Shown here piece after piece: positions 32,496-42,331 of a stretch of 64,000 bases of DNA; position 1 is the stretch's first letter; each line of letters opens with the position of its first letter. The stretch is from Nocardiopsis sp. CNT312 (lineage in GTDB: Bacteria; Actinomycetota; Actinomycetes; Streptosporangiales; Streptosporangiaceae), in contig NZ_AZXF01000005.1 of NCBI RefSeq assembly GCF_000515115.1, positions 259,452 through 323,451 of the forward strand, given 5' to 3'. The position numbers and the translations under genes are program-made. A model generated the notes under the pieces. That model was not told where the DNA came from and made no database searches. It saw only the letters and a program-made list of their open reading frames with translations.

Positions 32496-33953
32496 TCAGG
32501 ACGGGACACCGGCGGGGGCCCCGGTCCGGGCCTCCTCCTCCGATTCCCAGCACTCGACCCCGCGCAGACCGGGGATGCGGTCGCGGGTGAAGACCGGGTC
32601 GCGCCCCTCCTTGCGCTGCCGGTTGTAGTCCTTGAGCAGGCGGAAGGCGATCACCGCCAGGGGTGCGACCGCCACCAGGTTGACCAGGGCCATCAGGCCC
32701 ATCGTGGTGTCGGCCAGCGTCCAGATGAGGTCGACCGAACCGAGCGCGCCCAGGAAGGTCGCCGCCAGGAACACGATCTTGTAGCCGAAGCGCACACGCC
32801 TGCTGTCCGTCATGTAGGCGATATTGGACTCGCCGTAGTAGTAGTTGCCGAGTACCGAGGTGAACGCGACCAGCAGGATGATCAGCGTCATCAGGTGCAG
32901 TGCCCACGGCCCCAGCGCGGCCATGACCGCCTGCTGGGCCAGGTCTCCCTCCAGTCCGCCGTCGGGCGGCCCCTCGGAGGCCAGCAGGATGGTGAAGGCG
33001 GTGACCGTGCACAGGACGAGGGTGTCGAAATACACGCCCAGGGTCTGGACCAGCCCCTGTTTGACCGGGTGCGTGACCGAGGCGCTGGCCGCGGCGATGG
33101 GCGCCGAGCCCAGGCCCGCCTCGTTGGAGAACATCCCGCGCCGGATCCCCTGGACGATCACGGTGCCCAGAGCGGCCGCGCCGAACTCCCGGATGCCGAA
33201 CGCGTGCTCGAAGATCATCACGAACACACCGGGGACGGCCTCGTAGTTCATCGCCATCACGACCAGGCCGATGAGCACGTACAGCGCCGCGAAGGACGGG
33301 ATGAGGGCCTCCGCGGTGCGCGCGATCCGCCGGACACCGCCGAAGATCACCAGGGCGGTGGCCGCGACGAGTACGGCACCGACACCCGCCGACAGCCCCA
33401 TGCCCGACCCCAGGCCCAGGGTCTCGGAGGAGTTGCTGACCGCGCCCGCGATGGTGTTGCTCTGCACCGCGTTGAACACCATCGGGAAGGTCAGGATGAG
33501 CACGACCGCGAACAGGACGCCCAGCCAGCGCTGCCCCAGGCCGCGCTCCATGTAGTAGGCGGGTCCACCGCGGTACCCGGTACTGCTGCGGGTCTTGTAG
33601 AGCTGGGCGAGGGAGGCCTCGACGAAGCTGGCGCCTCCCACCACCAGCGCCATCAGCCACATCCAGAACACCGCACCCGGACCGCCGAGCGCGATGGCGA
33701 CCGAGACGCCGACGATGTTCCCCGTCCCCACGCGGGCCGCGGCCGAGATCATGAACGCCTGGAGGGAGGAGACGGCCTTCTTGCCGTCCGGCGCCGTCTC
33801 AGGCTTGCTCCTGAGCACCCGGAACATTTCGGGCAGCATCCGGAACTGGGCCAGCCCCGAGCCGACAGTGAAGTACAGGCTGGCGACGATGAGGACGCCG
33901 ATCACGACCCACCACAGGTAGCCGTTGGCCTCGGCGATGACTTCGGTTAACAC
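32496..33953 (-). CDS. sodium:alanine/glycine symporter (AGCS family)
   Basis: A 485-aa membrane transporter of amino acids with Na+. Family motifs: SLQAFMISAAARVGTGNIVG then VSVAIALGGPGAVFWMWLMA near the N-terminus, YRGGPAYYMERGLG, GIRRGMFSNEAGLGSAPIAA (AGCS signature) and YYYGESNIAYM. About eleven hydrophobic helices are visible. The GTG start at 33953 has GGAGCC upstream and is followed at once by a TTA leucine codon (33,948-33,950). TTA is the rarest codon in such genomes, and at codon two it could make expression depend on the bldA-type tRNA. It is monocistronic with a 38-bp palindromic terminator. Confidence 0.95.
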   Translation of the reverse strand: MLTEVIAEANGYLWWVVIGVLIVASLYFTVGSGLAQFRMLPEMFRVLRSKPETAPDGKKAVSSLQAFMISAAARVGTGNIVGVSVAIALGGPGAVFWMWLMALVVGGASFVEASLAQLYKTRSSTGYRGGPAYYMERGLGQRWLGVLFAVVLILTFPMVFNAVQSNTIAGAVSNSSETLGLGSGMGLSAGVGAVLVAATALVIFGGVRRIARTAEALIPSFAALYVLIGLVVMAMNYEAVPGVFVMIFEHAFGIREFGAAALGTVIVQGIRRGMFSNEAGLGSAPIAAASASVTHPVKQGLVQTLGVYFDTLVLCTVTAFTILLASEGPPDGGLEGDLAQQAVMAALGPWALHLMTLIILLVAFTSVLGNYYYGESNIAYMTDSRRVRFGYKIVFLAATFLGALGSVDLIWTLADTTMGLMALVNLVAVAPLAVIAFRLLKDYNRQRKEGRDPVFTRDRIPGLRGVECWESEEEARTGAPAGVPS

Positions 33954-34109
33954 GGTGGGGGGCTCCTTAGCTCGGGAAAAGACAACGCCCTCTCCCTACC
34001 CCCCGAATACCGACAAAAGGAATAAATCGTGCGGAGTTTCACACGAAAGCCACACTCATGTGATTCGAGTGCAATATTGCCGTTACTTTCCGCGACGCCG
34101 GGGGCGGCC

Positions 34110-34397
34110 TCAGCCCTCTTGGACCAGGTCCCCGTAGCCGGGGTTGCGCTTGAGGAAGTCACGCACGAAGGGGCAGACCGGAACCACCCTCAGGTCCCTG
34201 GCCCGGATGTCGTCGAGCGACTCCCGCACGAGTGCGCTGGCCACCCCCCGCCCCTCGAAGGCGCGCTCCACCTCCACGTGCGGGAGAGCGAGCACCCCCT
34301 CCTCGATCAGGTGGTAGGCGGAGAAGCCCACGACCCGCCCGTCGGCACTCACCTCGTACCTGGACCGTTCCGGTACGTCGACGACGGTCAGTTCCAT
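34110..34397 (-). CDS. small GNAT (Gcn5-like, YjdJ type) acetyltransferase
   Basis: A 95-aa protein with the minimal GNAT fold: RYEVSADGRVVGFSAYHL, HVEVERAFEGRGVASALV (acetyl-CoA pyrophosphate loop, RGVAS), and VVPVCPFVRDFLKRNPGYGDL. This short, single-motif version matches the YjdJ/At-GNAT-like group that acetylates unknown small substrates. The ATG at 34397 was used. It lies between the AGCS and DUF5996 genes without operon spacing. Confidence 0.88.
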   Translation of the reverse strand: MELTVVDVPERSRYEVSADGRVVGFSAYHLIEEGVLALPHVEVERAFEGRGVASALVRESLDDIRARDLRVVPVCPFVRDFLKRNPGYGDLVQEG

Positions 34398-34532
34398 GTC
34401 TCTCCCCCACTCCGGGTGCCCTCGCGCGGGCTCGGCAGGCGTGCTCGGCGAGGGGAAGCCTACTCCCGGACATACGCCGCACACACGGGGACAACGGTCC
34501 GGACCCGCACGAGAGTTCCGCCGACCACCTGG

Positions 34533-35471
34533 TCAGCGTCCGGAGAGATGGGGGTCGGTGACCCCTCCGGGGCAGGCCAGCGCCCCGATGTCCCACCCGG
34601 CGGGCTCCGCACCCGCCCGGTAGGCGCTCTCCAGGAACTCCAGGACGGTGGCACGCGGGTCGGGCGCCTTGCGGGCCTGCGCGTAGCGCAGCAGCGCGAG
34701 GTGTCCGTGGCCGCTCTCCACCCACTCCGCCGCCGGGGGTACGAGCCCGCGCCCCGTGATCCCCTCCGGTTCGGGGGCCGTGTAGGAGTAGAAGCACGGT
34801 TCGGGGACGGTGTCGTCACCGAACCAGAAACCGGAGCTGACGACCTCCCGCGAGTAGGCCTCCCGGACCACCGGACCGGCCGACTCGGGCTGCGGAACCG
34901 GATGCGGCGAGAAGCGCGTGACCGCGATGTCGAACGTGTGCCAGAAGTGGTGCACCGGGCTGACCTTGCCGCTGAACCCGGCCGAGAACTCCTCCAGCAC
35001 CAGGTTGACCTGGCTCAGGATCCGCCAGAACCGGGTGGCGTGCTCGGGGACGTACACGGCGTGCGCGTGGTCCTCCACGAACGGCCGCCCGGAGTCGGGC
35101 AGGTCGAAAGGGTGCGCGTGCCGGATGCTCCCGTCGACCCCCAGGCTGTCCAGGGCCGACTGGAGCCGCAGGTAGAACGAGGCGACGCTGTTGCCCTGGA
35201 GCGGAAAGGACACCTGGTCGCCCTCCAGGTTCGAGGCCACCAGTAGGTGGCTCACGAAGTCGAAGTCGATGGTGAAGACCGGGTTCCCGTCCACCATCCC
35301 CATCGGGCGGGTGGTGATCCCGCGCCCGGTCACGTGGTAGGGCACGTTCCACCAGTGGTTGCGGCGGCGGCTGTGCTGGAGCCGCACCTTGCCCACGATC
35401 TGTTCGAATCGGTGCAGCGTCTGCTTGGTCTCGTTCCACTCCTCAAGCGGAAGCGGCGGGAAGAGTTCCAT
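34533..35471 (-). CDS. DUF5996 family protein
   Basis: A 312-aa protein starting at ATG 35471 (MELFPPLPLEEWNETKQTLH). The conserved start, NHWWNVPYHVTGRGITTRPM, FTIDFDFVSHLLV and the C-terminal half with HHFWHTFDIAVTRFSPHPVP are characteristic of DUF5996, an uncharacterised family found widely in bacteria. No catalytic motif is assigned, though the clustered Trp/His residues could form a site. It follows the narI stop by about 70 bp on the same strand and may be read through from the nar operon, but no functional link is known. Confidence 0.85.
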   Translation of the reverse strand: MELFPPLPLEEWNETKQTLHRFEQIVGKVRLQHSRRRNHWWNVPYHVTGRGITTRPMGMVDGNPVFTIDFDFVSHLLVASNLEGDQVSFPLQGNSVASFYLRLQSALDSLGVDGSIRHAHPFDLPDSGRPFVEDHAHAVYVPEHATRFWRILSQVNLVLEEFSAGFSGKVSPVHHFWHTFDIAVTRFSPHPVPQPESAGPVVREAYSREVVSSGFWFGDDTVPEPCFYSYTAPEPEGITGRGLVPPAAEWVESGHGHLALLRYAQARKAPDPRATVLEFLESAYRAGAEPAGWDIGALACPGGVTDPHLSGR

Positions 35472-35542
35472 GGCGGCTGCCCTCCTGGATCCTGTGTGTC
35501 GGTGCGTGTGTGGTCGAAGGGCGGCGGCACCGTCCGGCCCGG

Positions 35543-36286
35543 TCACCAGCCCCTCCGGGAAGCCCGCTTCGCCTGGCCCCCGGCGGCCGCGTACCGGACC
35601 CGCGTGCGGTAGACGACGTAGGGGCGGAACAGGTACCCGACCGGGGCACTGAAGGCGTGCACCAGCCTGGTGAACGGAAGCAGCGCGAAGAGCGCGAACC
35701 CCACGAGGACGTGGAGCTTGTACAGCGGGTCGGCACCGGCCATGGCGGCCGCGTCCGGCCGCAGGATCCAGATCGACCGGAACCAGGGCGAGACGACGCG
35801 CCGGTAGTCCTGGGTGTGCCCGCCCGCCAGTTCCAGCCCCGCGAAGAACACCGTCATTCCCAGCCCGGTGACCAGGGCCAGGAGCAGGACCGCGTACATG
35901 AGCTTGTCGTTGCGTGTGGTCGCGCTGAAGACGGGTCCGGTGGTACGTCGCCGCCAGATGAGCAGGGCGATCCCCGCGAGCGTGCAGAAGCCGGCCACGC
36001 CCCCCAGCACCAGGGCACCCACGCGGTACACCGGGTCGGACACGCCGACCGCGCGTATCCATCCCTCCGGGACCATCAAACCCACCATGTGGCCGACGAT
36101 GACCAGCAGCAGCCCGAAGTGGAACAGCGGGCTGCCGATCCGCAGGAGCCCGGACTCGTACAGCGCGGAGGAGCGGGTGGTCCAGCCGAACCGGTCGAAG
36201 CGGTACCGCCAGACCAGCCCGCCGACACAGACGACGAGGACGACGTAGGGGAGCACCCCCCACAGCAGCAGGTCGAGGGTGGTCAA
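35543..36286 (-). CDS. narI: respiratory nitrate reductase, gamma subunit (cytochrome b)
   Basis: A 247-aa membrane subunit with five helices (WGVLPYVVLVVCVGGLVW, PLFHFGLLLVIVGHMVGLMV, VGALVLGGVAGFCTLAGIAL, AVLLLALVTGLGMTVFFAGL, YKLHVLVGFALFALLPFTRL). The haem-ligand histidines are visible in FHFG, GHMVG and the last-helix KLHVL/RLVHAFS. It takes electrons from menaquinol and passes them to NarH. The start is a TTG at 36286 that overlaps the narJ stop (TTGA). This unusual start is supported by the ATGA/TTGA coupling throughout the operon. Confidence 0.94.
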   Translation of the reverse strand: MTTLDLLLWGVLPYVVLVVCVGGLVWRYRFDRFGWTTRSSALYESGLLRIGSPLFHFGLLLVIVGHMVGLMVPEGWIRAVGVSDPVYRVGALVLGGVAGFCTLAGIALLIWRRRTTGPVFSATTRNDKLMYAVLLLALVTGLGMTVFFAGLELAGGHTQDYRRVVSPWFRSIWILRPDAAAMAGADPLYKLHVLVGFALFALLPFTRLVHAFSAPVGYLFRPYVVYRTRVRYAAAGGQAKRASRRGW

Positions 36287-36942
36287 CGCTGCGCCCCCTC
36301 TCCGCTCCGTCCACTCACATCGGTCAGGGGCAGCGGTGTACCCGCCCCGTAGGGCTCCAGGCCCACGTCCTCGGCGGGCGGACCCTGGGCTGCCAGGCGC
36401 CGGGCACGCTCGCGGTCCCGACCGCTCCCGGGGGGCAGGGTCAGGTGGACGGCGTCCACGACGCGCGCGTAGGGCGTCCCGTGGTCGTGCAGCGCCGCCC
36501 TCAGCAGTTCCAGACCGGGGCGCAGGCGCGCGAGCAGCGCTTCGCCCGCACGGGCGTCGCCGCGCGCGGTGAACTCCAGGACCACCGCGAGGTGGTCGGG
36601 CAGCTCCCGGGCGGTCAGCTTCCAGCCCGCGGCGGTGTAGACGCCCCCGATCTCGACCAGGGCGTGCCCGCGCCGCCGCGTGGAGCCTTCGGAGTAGTAG
36701 GTCATGTGCAGGGAGCGCCGGTGGCGCAGATCGAACACGTCCACGTAGTGCTCGCACAATTCCCGTTCGGCCACGCACGCGGCGTGGTCGCAGAACTCCG
36801 CCAGCGCGGCGCGGGCCCCGCCCCGGGGCAGCTCGCCCACCGCTTGCGTGATGCCGGGCAGATGCCCACGCCACACCTGGTCGGGGTATCCGAGCAGCAG
36901 GGATGCCGCCTGCCGGACCACCGCCTCGTCACGGCTCCTCAT
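36283..36942 (-). CDS. narJ: nitrate reductase molybdenum cofactor assembly chaperone
   Basis: A 219-aa TorD/NarJ-family chaperone that inserts the Mo cofactor into NarG before membrane attachment. Motifs: ASLLLGYPDQVW at the start, EHYVDVFDLRHRRSLHMTYYSEGSTR (family YVxTFDxxxxxxLYL-like core), then LPDHLAVVLEFTA. Length is normal. The ATG overlaps the narH stop (ATGA) and the stop overlaps the narI start. Confidence 0.95.
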   Translation of the reverse strand: MRSRDEAVVRQAASLLLGYPDQVWRGHLPGITQAVGELPRGGARAALAEFCDHAACVAERELCEHYVDVFDLRHRRSLHMTYYSEGSTRRRGHALVEIGGVYTAAGWKLTARELPDHLAVVLEFTARGDARAGEALLARLRPGLELLRAALHDHGTPYARVVDAVHLTLPPGSGRDRERARRLAAQGPPAEDVGLEPYGAGTPLPLTDVSGRSGEGAQR

Positions 36943-38648
36943 GGTGTCTCCCCCTCCCCCGGTCCGGAGCGGCGCGGCGGGAACAGCCCCTCGGGCCGTC
37001 CATTGCCGTCCCAGTTCAGGAGGTTGACCCGGCCGCCCGGGGCGACCCGCCCCCCACTGGACTGGCGCACGCGCAGGGCGTGGAAGGTCTCCACGGACGC
37101 GGCGTCGGGGCGACCCGACGCCTCCCCGAACGGGGGCGCGCCGCCCATGCCCCCCATCCCCGGGCCGCCCTCGAAGTCGAGGGAGCAGCCGATCTCGTCG
37201 ATCGCTCCGGCGTCGGCCTCGTCCACCCCGAAGGCGGTCGGGACGACGTAGCGCTCGTCGTACTTGGCGATGGCCAGAAGCCGGTACATGTCCTCGATCT
37301 CGTCACCGGTCATCCCCACCTCCCCGGCGATCGACGCGTCGCACTCCTGGCCGAGGTTGATCCGGCGCATGTGGGAGCGCATGGCCGCGAGCCTGCGCAG
37401 CACGCGCCGCACCGGTTCGGGGTCGCCCGCCGAGAACAGCTCCGCCAGGTACTCGACCGGGATGCGCAGCGTGTCGATCGCGCCGAAGAGGTTGCCCGCC
37501 TCCTCGCCGTCGTGCCCGGTCGAGGTCAGCGAGTCGACCACCGGGGACAGCGGCGGCACGTACCAGACCATCGGCATCGTCCGGTATTCCGGGTGCAGCG
37601 GCAGAGCTACCCGGAAGCGCTTGGCCAGGGCCAGGACCGGAGAGCGTGCCGCGGAGTCGACCCAGCGCCCGGGGATACCGTCCCGCCGCGCCTTGTCACG
37701 CACGGCCGGGTCGTTCGGGTCGAGGAGGACGTCGAGCTGCGCCTCGTACAGGTCGGTGTCGTCCTCCACCGACGCGGCCTCGGCGACCCGGTCGGCGTCG
37801 TAGAGAACCACGCCCAGGTACCGCAGCCGGCCCACGCACGTCTCCGAGCAGATGGTGGGCATGCCCACCTCCACCCGCGGATAGCAGAACGTGCACTTCT
37901 CGGCCTTGCCGGTCTTGTGGTTGAAGTAGATCTTCTTGTACGGGCAGCCGGTGACGCACGTGCGCCAGCCCCGGCAGCGGTCCTGGTCGACGAGGACGAT
38001 GCCGTCCTCGGCCCGCTTGTACAGGGCGCCACTGGGGCAGGCGGCCACACACGACGGGTTCAGGCAGTGCTCGCAGATCCGCGGCAGGTAGAACATGAAG
38101 GTCTCCTCGAAGGAGAAGCGCACCTTCTCCCCCAGGCGCCGCACGATCGGGTCATGGCGGGCCAGTTCCGGACCGCCGCCCAGGTCGTCGTCCCAGTTCG
38201 CGCTCCAGGTGACCGCCATGGGTTCGCCGGTGAGCACCGACCTGGGCGTGGCCACCGGGAAGTCCTCGCCCAGCGGGGCGTTGAACAGGGTCTCGTAGTC
38301 GTAGGTCCAGGGCTCGTAGTAGTCCTGCATGGAGGGCATCACCGGGTTGGCGAAGATCGTGGCGAGCCGTTTGAGTCTCCCGCCCGCCCGCGGCACCAAA
38401 CGTCCTCCCGGTTTGCGCACCCAGCCGCCCTTCCACCGATCCTGGTCCTGGTAGGTGCGCGGGTACCCCTGGCCCGGCCGGGTCTCCACGTTGTTGAACC
38501 AGGCGTACTCGACCCCGCTGCGGTTGGTCCAGGCCTGCTTGCAGGTGACCGAACACGTGTGGCAGCCGATGCACTTGTCCAGGTTCATCACCATGGCCAC
38601 CTGTGCCATGACCCGTCCGATCGGCCGCCGCGCCTCGCCGTCGCCCAT
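36939..38648 (-). CDS. narH: respiratory nitrate reductase, beta subunit (Fe-S)
   Basis: A 569-aa iron-sulphur subunit carrying electrons from NarI to NarG. Four cluster motifs are present: CIGCHTCSVTCKQAW; CEHCLNPSCVAACPSGALYK; CRGWRTCVTGCPYKKIYF, where Trp replaces one Cys as in the [3Fe-4S] site of E. coli NarH; and KCTFCYPRVEVG...CSETCVGRLRYLG. The ATG at 38648 touches the narG stop (TGATG). A GTG 14 codons in (MAQVAMVMNLDKC) is an alternative start close to the usual family N-terminus. The C-terminus beyond about 500 is Gly/Met rich and lineage-specific. Confidence 0.96.
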   Translation of the reverse strand: MGDGEARRPIGRVMAQVAMVMNLDKCIGCHTCSVTCKQAWTNRSGVEYAWFNNVETRPGQGYPRTYQDQDRWKGGWVRKPGGRLVPRAGGRLKRLATIFANPVMPSMQDYYEPWTYDYETLFNAPLGEDFPVATPRSVLTGEPMAVTWSANWDDDLGGGPELARHDPIVRRLGEKVRFSFEETFMFYLPRICEHCLNPSCVAACPSGALYKRAEDGIVLVDQDRCRGWRTCVTGCPYKKIYFNHKTGKAEKCTFCYPRVEVGMPTICSETCVGRLRYLGVVLYDADRVAEAASVEDDTDLYEAQLDVLLDPNDPAVRDKARRDGIPGRWVDSAARSPVLALAKRFRVALPLHPEYRTMPMVWYVPPLSPVVDSLTSTGHDGEEAGNLFGAIDTLRIPVEYLAELFSAGDPEPVRRVLRRLAAMRSHMRRINLGQECDASIAGEVGMTGDEIEDMYRLLAIAKYDERYVVPTAFGVDEADAGAIDEIGCSLDFEGGPGMGGMGGAPPFGEASGRPDAASVETFHALRVRQSSGGRVAPGGRVNLLNWDGNGRPEGLFPPRRSGPGEGETP

Positions 38649-41600
38649 CAGTAGCGCACCTCCGCCGTCCGCTTGCGCACGACCGTGACCTCGTCGCGCT
38701 GGTTTCCGGTCGGTCCGAGGTAGTCGACGGCGTAGCTGAACTGCGCGTACCCGCCGATGAGGTGGGTGGGTTTGACGAGCAGGCGGGTGAGCGAATTGTG
38801 GGTGCCTCCCCGGGTTCCGGTGGTCTCGGTGAGGGGCACGTCGATGACACGTTCCTGCGCGTGGTGCATGTAGACCGTCCCGGTGGGCATGCGGTGGGAG
38901 ACCACCAGCCGGGCGGCGACCACGCCGTTGCGGTTGACCGCCTCCACCCAGTCGTTGTCGCGGGCGCCGATGGCCCCGGCGTCGGCGACGCTCATCCAGA
39001 GGGTGGGGCCGCCGCGGGAGAGGGTCTGGAGCAGCAGGTTGTCCTGGTACTCGGAGTGGATCGACCACTTGGAGTGCGGTGTCAGATAGCGCACGACGAC
39101 CTCGCGCTCCCCCCGCGGACCGATGCGGGGCTCTCCGAACAGGCGGTGGATGTCGAGCGGAGGCCGGTACACGGGCAGGGCCTCCCCGAACTCGTGCATC
39201 CAGTCGTGGTCGAGGTAGAAGTGCTGGCGCCCGGTGAGGGTGTGCCAGGGCTTGTCGTGCTCCAGGTTGATGGTGAAGGGCGAGTAACGGCGGTCGGCGG
39301 CCGCCTTTCCCGACCACTCCGGGCTGGTGCCCAGGGGGGTGGGACCGCCGCGGGCGTCGTCGAAGACCACCCGGCGCGCGGCGGCGTGGTGGATCAGTTC
39401 GTCCATGTCGGTACCGGTCCGCTCGGCCAGGCGCTCGAACCCCTGCGCGGCCAGGCGGCCGTTGCTGGTCCCCGACAGGGCGAGGATCGCCTCACACACC
39501 TTGACGTCGGTGTCCAGGGACGGCCGCCCCTCGGCGACTCCGCCGCGCACGGCCCCGTTGCGCCGACGCAGCCACTCCACCTCCTCGTCGGGGGTGAAGG
39601 AGACGCCCCTGACCGGCAGCCCCCCGCCCTCCGCGAGCGGGCCGAGCGCCGCCATCTTCTGCGCGACGGCGGAGTAGTCGCGGCGCACCGCGACGATGGC
39701 GGGCATGCTCCGGCCGGGGACGGGGCGCTCCCCCTCGGCCTTCCAGTCGAGGGGGACCCCGCGCGGCTGGGCCATCTCCCCGGGAGTGTCGTGCCCGTGG
39801 GGCACGGCGACCAGGTCGGTGACCTCGCCCAGCCGGTCGGCTGCCAGGGCGCTGAACGCCCTGGCCAGGCCGTGGAAGGCCTCGAAGTCGGAACGGGTCT
39901 CCCACGGCGGGTCGATGGCCGGGTTGAAGGCGTGCACGAAGGGGTGCATGTCCGTGCTGGACAGGTCGTGCTTCTCGTACCAGGTGGCGGCGGGCAGCAC
40001 GATGTCGGAGAGCAGTGTGGTGCTGGTCATCCGGAAGTCCAGGGACAGCAGCAGGTCGAGTTTGCCCTCGGGGACCTCCTCACGCCAGTCCACCTCGCCC
40101 GGCCGGTGCTCGGGGCCGGCGGGTTCGGCGCGCAGGTTCGCGCGGGTGCCCAGCAGGTGCTTGAGGAAGTACTCGTTGCCCTTGGCCGAGGAGCCCAGCA
40201 GGTTGGAGCGCCACACGGTGAGTACACGCGGCCAGTTCTCCGGGGCGTCGGGGTCCTCGGCGGCGAAGCGCAGCGTGCCGTCGGCGAGCCGGTCGGCGAC
40301 GTAGTGCCCGGGGTCCTGTCCGTGCTCCTCGGCCTCACGGCCCAGCAGGATCGGATTGCGGTCGAAGGTGGGGGAGGACGGCATCCACCCCATACGGGCG
40401 GAGGCGGCGACCAGGTCGGCCGTATGCTTGCCACGCACCCGGCCCGGGCCGAGCGGGGAGGCCAGGGCATCCGCCCGGTAGGTGTCGTAGCGCCACTGGT
40501 CGGTGTGGGTGTACCAGTAGGCGGTCCCGGCCATGAAGCGCGGCGGGCGGGACCAGTCCATCGCCGAGGCGTAGGCCGCCCACCCGGTGGAGGTGCGGCA
40601 CTTCTCCTGGCCCACGTAGTGCGCCCAGCCGCCGCCGTTGACGCCCTGGCAGCCGGTGAGCAGCAGCAGGGACAGGAACGCGCGGTAGGCGTTCTCCCCG
40701 TGGAACCACTGGTTGGTGCCGGCTCCGAGCACGATCATGGCCCGGCCGCCGCTGGCCTCGGCGGTGTCGGCGAACTCGCGCGCGATGCGCGCGGCCCGCC
40801 CGGCGGGCACGGAGGTGAGCCGCTCCTGCCACGCGGGGGTGTAGGGGGCGTCGGCGTCGCCGTACCCGGAGGGCCAGTGGCCGGGCAGGTCCGGCCGCCC
40901 CACCCCGTACTGGGCGAGGAGGAGGTCGAAGACGGTGGTGACGCGGCGGCCCGCCACACGGCGGACCGGTACGCCCCTGGTCACTGCGGCGCCCGCTCCG
41001 GAGGGCGCGTCGAAGCGGGTGAGCGCCACCTCGGCGGTCTCGCCGCCCGGCTCGTACAGGGTCAGTTCGGGGACGCGCCCCTCCAACCGCAGGTTCCACC
41101 TGCCGAGCCCCGCCTCGCCCCAGCGGTCTCCGAGGGTTCCGTTGGGCACCGCGGGGGCGTCCTCCCCCTGCGGCCACAGGACCGGCTTCCACTCGGCGTT
41201 GGCGGCGGCCGTGTGCTCGGGCAGGTCGGCTGCGGTCAGGAACTTGCCGGGGACCGTCAGGCCGTCGCGCTCCTCCAGCGCCACCAGGAACGGCAGGTCG
41301 GTGTAGGAGCGCACGTACTCGGTGAACCGGGCTGTGGGGGCGTCGACGAACCGCTCCTTGAGGATGACGTGCCCCATCGCCATCGCCAGGGCACCGTCCG
41401 TGCCGGGGTGGGGGGCAAGCCACTCGTCAGCGAACTTGGTGGCGTCGCTGTAGTCGGGCGAGACCACGACGACCTTCTGCCCCCGGTATCGGGCCTCGGC
41501 CATCCAGTGGGCATCGGGGGTGCGGGTGACGGGGACGTTGGAACCCCAGAGCACCAGGTAGGCGGCGTCCCACCAGTCACCGGACTCGGGGACGTCGGTC

Positions 41601-42331
41601 TGGTCGCCAAACACCTGCGGTGAGGCCACCGGCAGGTCGGCGTACCAGTCGTAGAACGACAGCATGGAGCCGCCGATCAGGTGGACGAAGCGGGCACCCA
41701 CACCGTGGGAGACCATCGACATGGCGGGGATCGGGGAGAACCCGGCGACACGGTCGGGGCCGTAGGCGCCGATGGTGTGCACGTGGGCGGCGGCGGCGAT
41801 CTCCAGGGCCTCGTCCCAGGTGATGCGTACCAGGCCGCCCTTGCCGCGGGCGCGCTGGTAGCGGCGGCGCCGCTCGGGGTCGGCGGTGATCTCCGCCCAC
41901 GCCGCGACCGGATCGCCCAGCCGCTCCCGTGCCTCGCGGTACATCTCCACCAGGACGCCACGCGCATAGGGGAAACGCACCCGGGTCGGAGCATAGGTGT
42001 ACCAGGAGAACGCGGCTCCGCGCGGACAGCCGCGCGGTTCGTACTCCGGTCGGTCCGGTCCCACGGACGGATAATCGGTCGCCTGTGTCTCCCAGGTGAT
42101 GATCCCGTCTTTGACATAGACATTCCAAGAACACGACCCGGTGCAATTGACGCCGTGCGTGGAACGGACCACGCGATCGTGGCTCCAGCGGTCCCGGTAG
42201 AAGACGTCCCCTTCACTTCCCCCCTGTCTGACCTGTGCCCGGGTTCCGTCAAGGGGCTCGGAGCGCGTCAAGTACGAGCCCATGCGCAAAAGCGCCTCAC
42301 CCGCACCTCTGCCCCTTTTTTGCGCCACCAT
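38648..42331 (-). CDS. narG: respiratory nitrate reductase, alpha subunit (molybdopterin)
   Basis: A 1227-aa catalytic subunit that reduces nitrate to nitrite with Mo-bisMGD. The ATG at 42331 is preferred. The FS0 [4Fe-4S] ligands are His59, Cys63, Cys67 (HGVNCTGSC) and Cys102 (GCPRGA). The Mo-ligating Asp is in FYDWYADLP (Asp228). Other family stretches are VVVVSPDYSDATKFADEWL, CQGVNGGGWAHYVGQEK and TPHSKWSIHSEYQDN. No twin-arginine signal is seen, consistent with the cytoplasm-facing NarG type. It is the first gene of narGHJI, all coupled by overlaps. Expression is probably oxygen- and nitrate-controlled, but no regulator is visible. Confidence 0.97.
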   Translation of the reverse strand: MVAQKRGRGAGEALLRMGSYLTRSEPLDGTRAQVRQGGSEGDVFYRDRWSHDRVVRSTHGVNCTGSCSWNVYVKDGIITWETQATDYPSVGPDRPEYEPRGCPRGAAFSWYTYAPTRVRFPYARGVLVEMYREARERLGDPVAAWAEITADPERRRRYQRARGKGGLVRITWDEALEIAAAAHVHTIGAYGPDRVAGFSPIPAMSMVSHGVGARFVHLIGGSMLSFYDWYADLPVASPQVFGDQTDVPESGDWWDAAYLVLWGSNVPVTRTPDAHWMAEARYRGQKVVVVSPDYSDATKFADEWLAPHPGTDGALAMAMGHVILKERFVDAPTARFTEYVRSYTDLPFLVALEERDGLTVPGKFLTAADLPEHTAAANAEWKPVLWPQGEDAPAVPNGTLGDRWGEAGLGRWNLRLEGRVPELTLYEPGGETAEVALTRFDAPSGAGAAVTRGVPVRRVAGRRVTTVFDLLLAQYGVGRPDLPGHWPSGYGDADAPYTPAWQERLTSVPAGRAARIAREFADTAEASGGRAMIVLGAGTNQWFHGENAYRAFLSLLLLTGCQGVNGGGWAHYVGQEKCRTSTGWAAYASAMDWSRPPRFMAGTAYWYTHTDQWRYDTYRADALASPLGPGRVRGKHTADLVAASARMGWMPSSPTFDRNPILLGREAEEHGQDPGHYVADRLADGTLRFAAEDPDAPENWPRVLTVWRSNLLGSSAKGNEYFLKHLLGTRANLRAEPAGPEHRPGEVDWREEVPEGKLDLLLSLDFRMTSTTLLSDIVLPAATWYEKHDLSSTDMHPFVHAFNPAIDPPWETRSDFEAFHGLARAFSALAADRLGEVTDLVAVPHGHDTPGEMAQPRGVPLDWKAEGERPVPGRSMPAIVAVRRDYSAVAQKMAALGPLAEGGGLPVRGVSFTPDEEVEWLRRRNGAVRGGVAEGRPSLDTDVKVCEAILALSGTSNGRLAAQGFERLAERTGTDMDELIHHAAARRVVFDDARGGPTPLGTSPEWSGKAAADRRYSPFTINLEHDKPWHTLTGRQHFYLDHDWMHEFGEALPVYRPPLDIHRLFGEPRIGPRGEREVVVRYLTPHSKWSIHSEYQDNLLLQTLSRGGPTLWMSVADAGAIGARDNDWVEAVNRNGVVAARLVVSHRMPTGTVYMHHAQERVIDVPLTETTGTRGGTHNSLTRLLVKPTHLIGGYAQFSYAVDYLGPTGNQRDEVTVVRKRTAEVRY

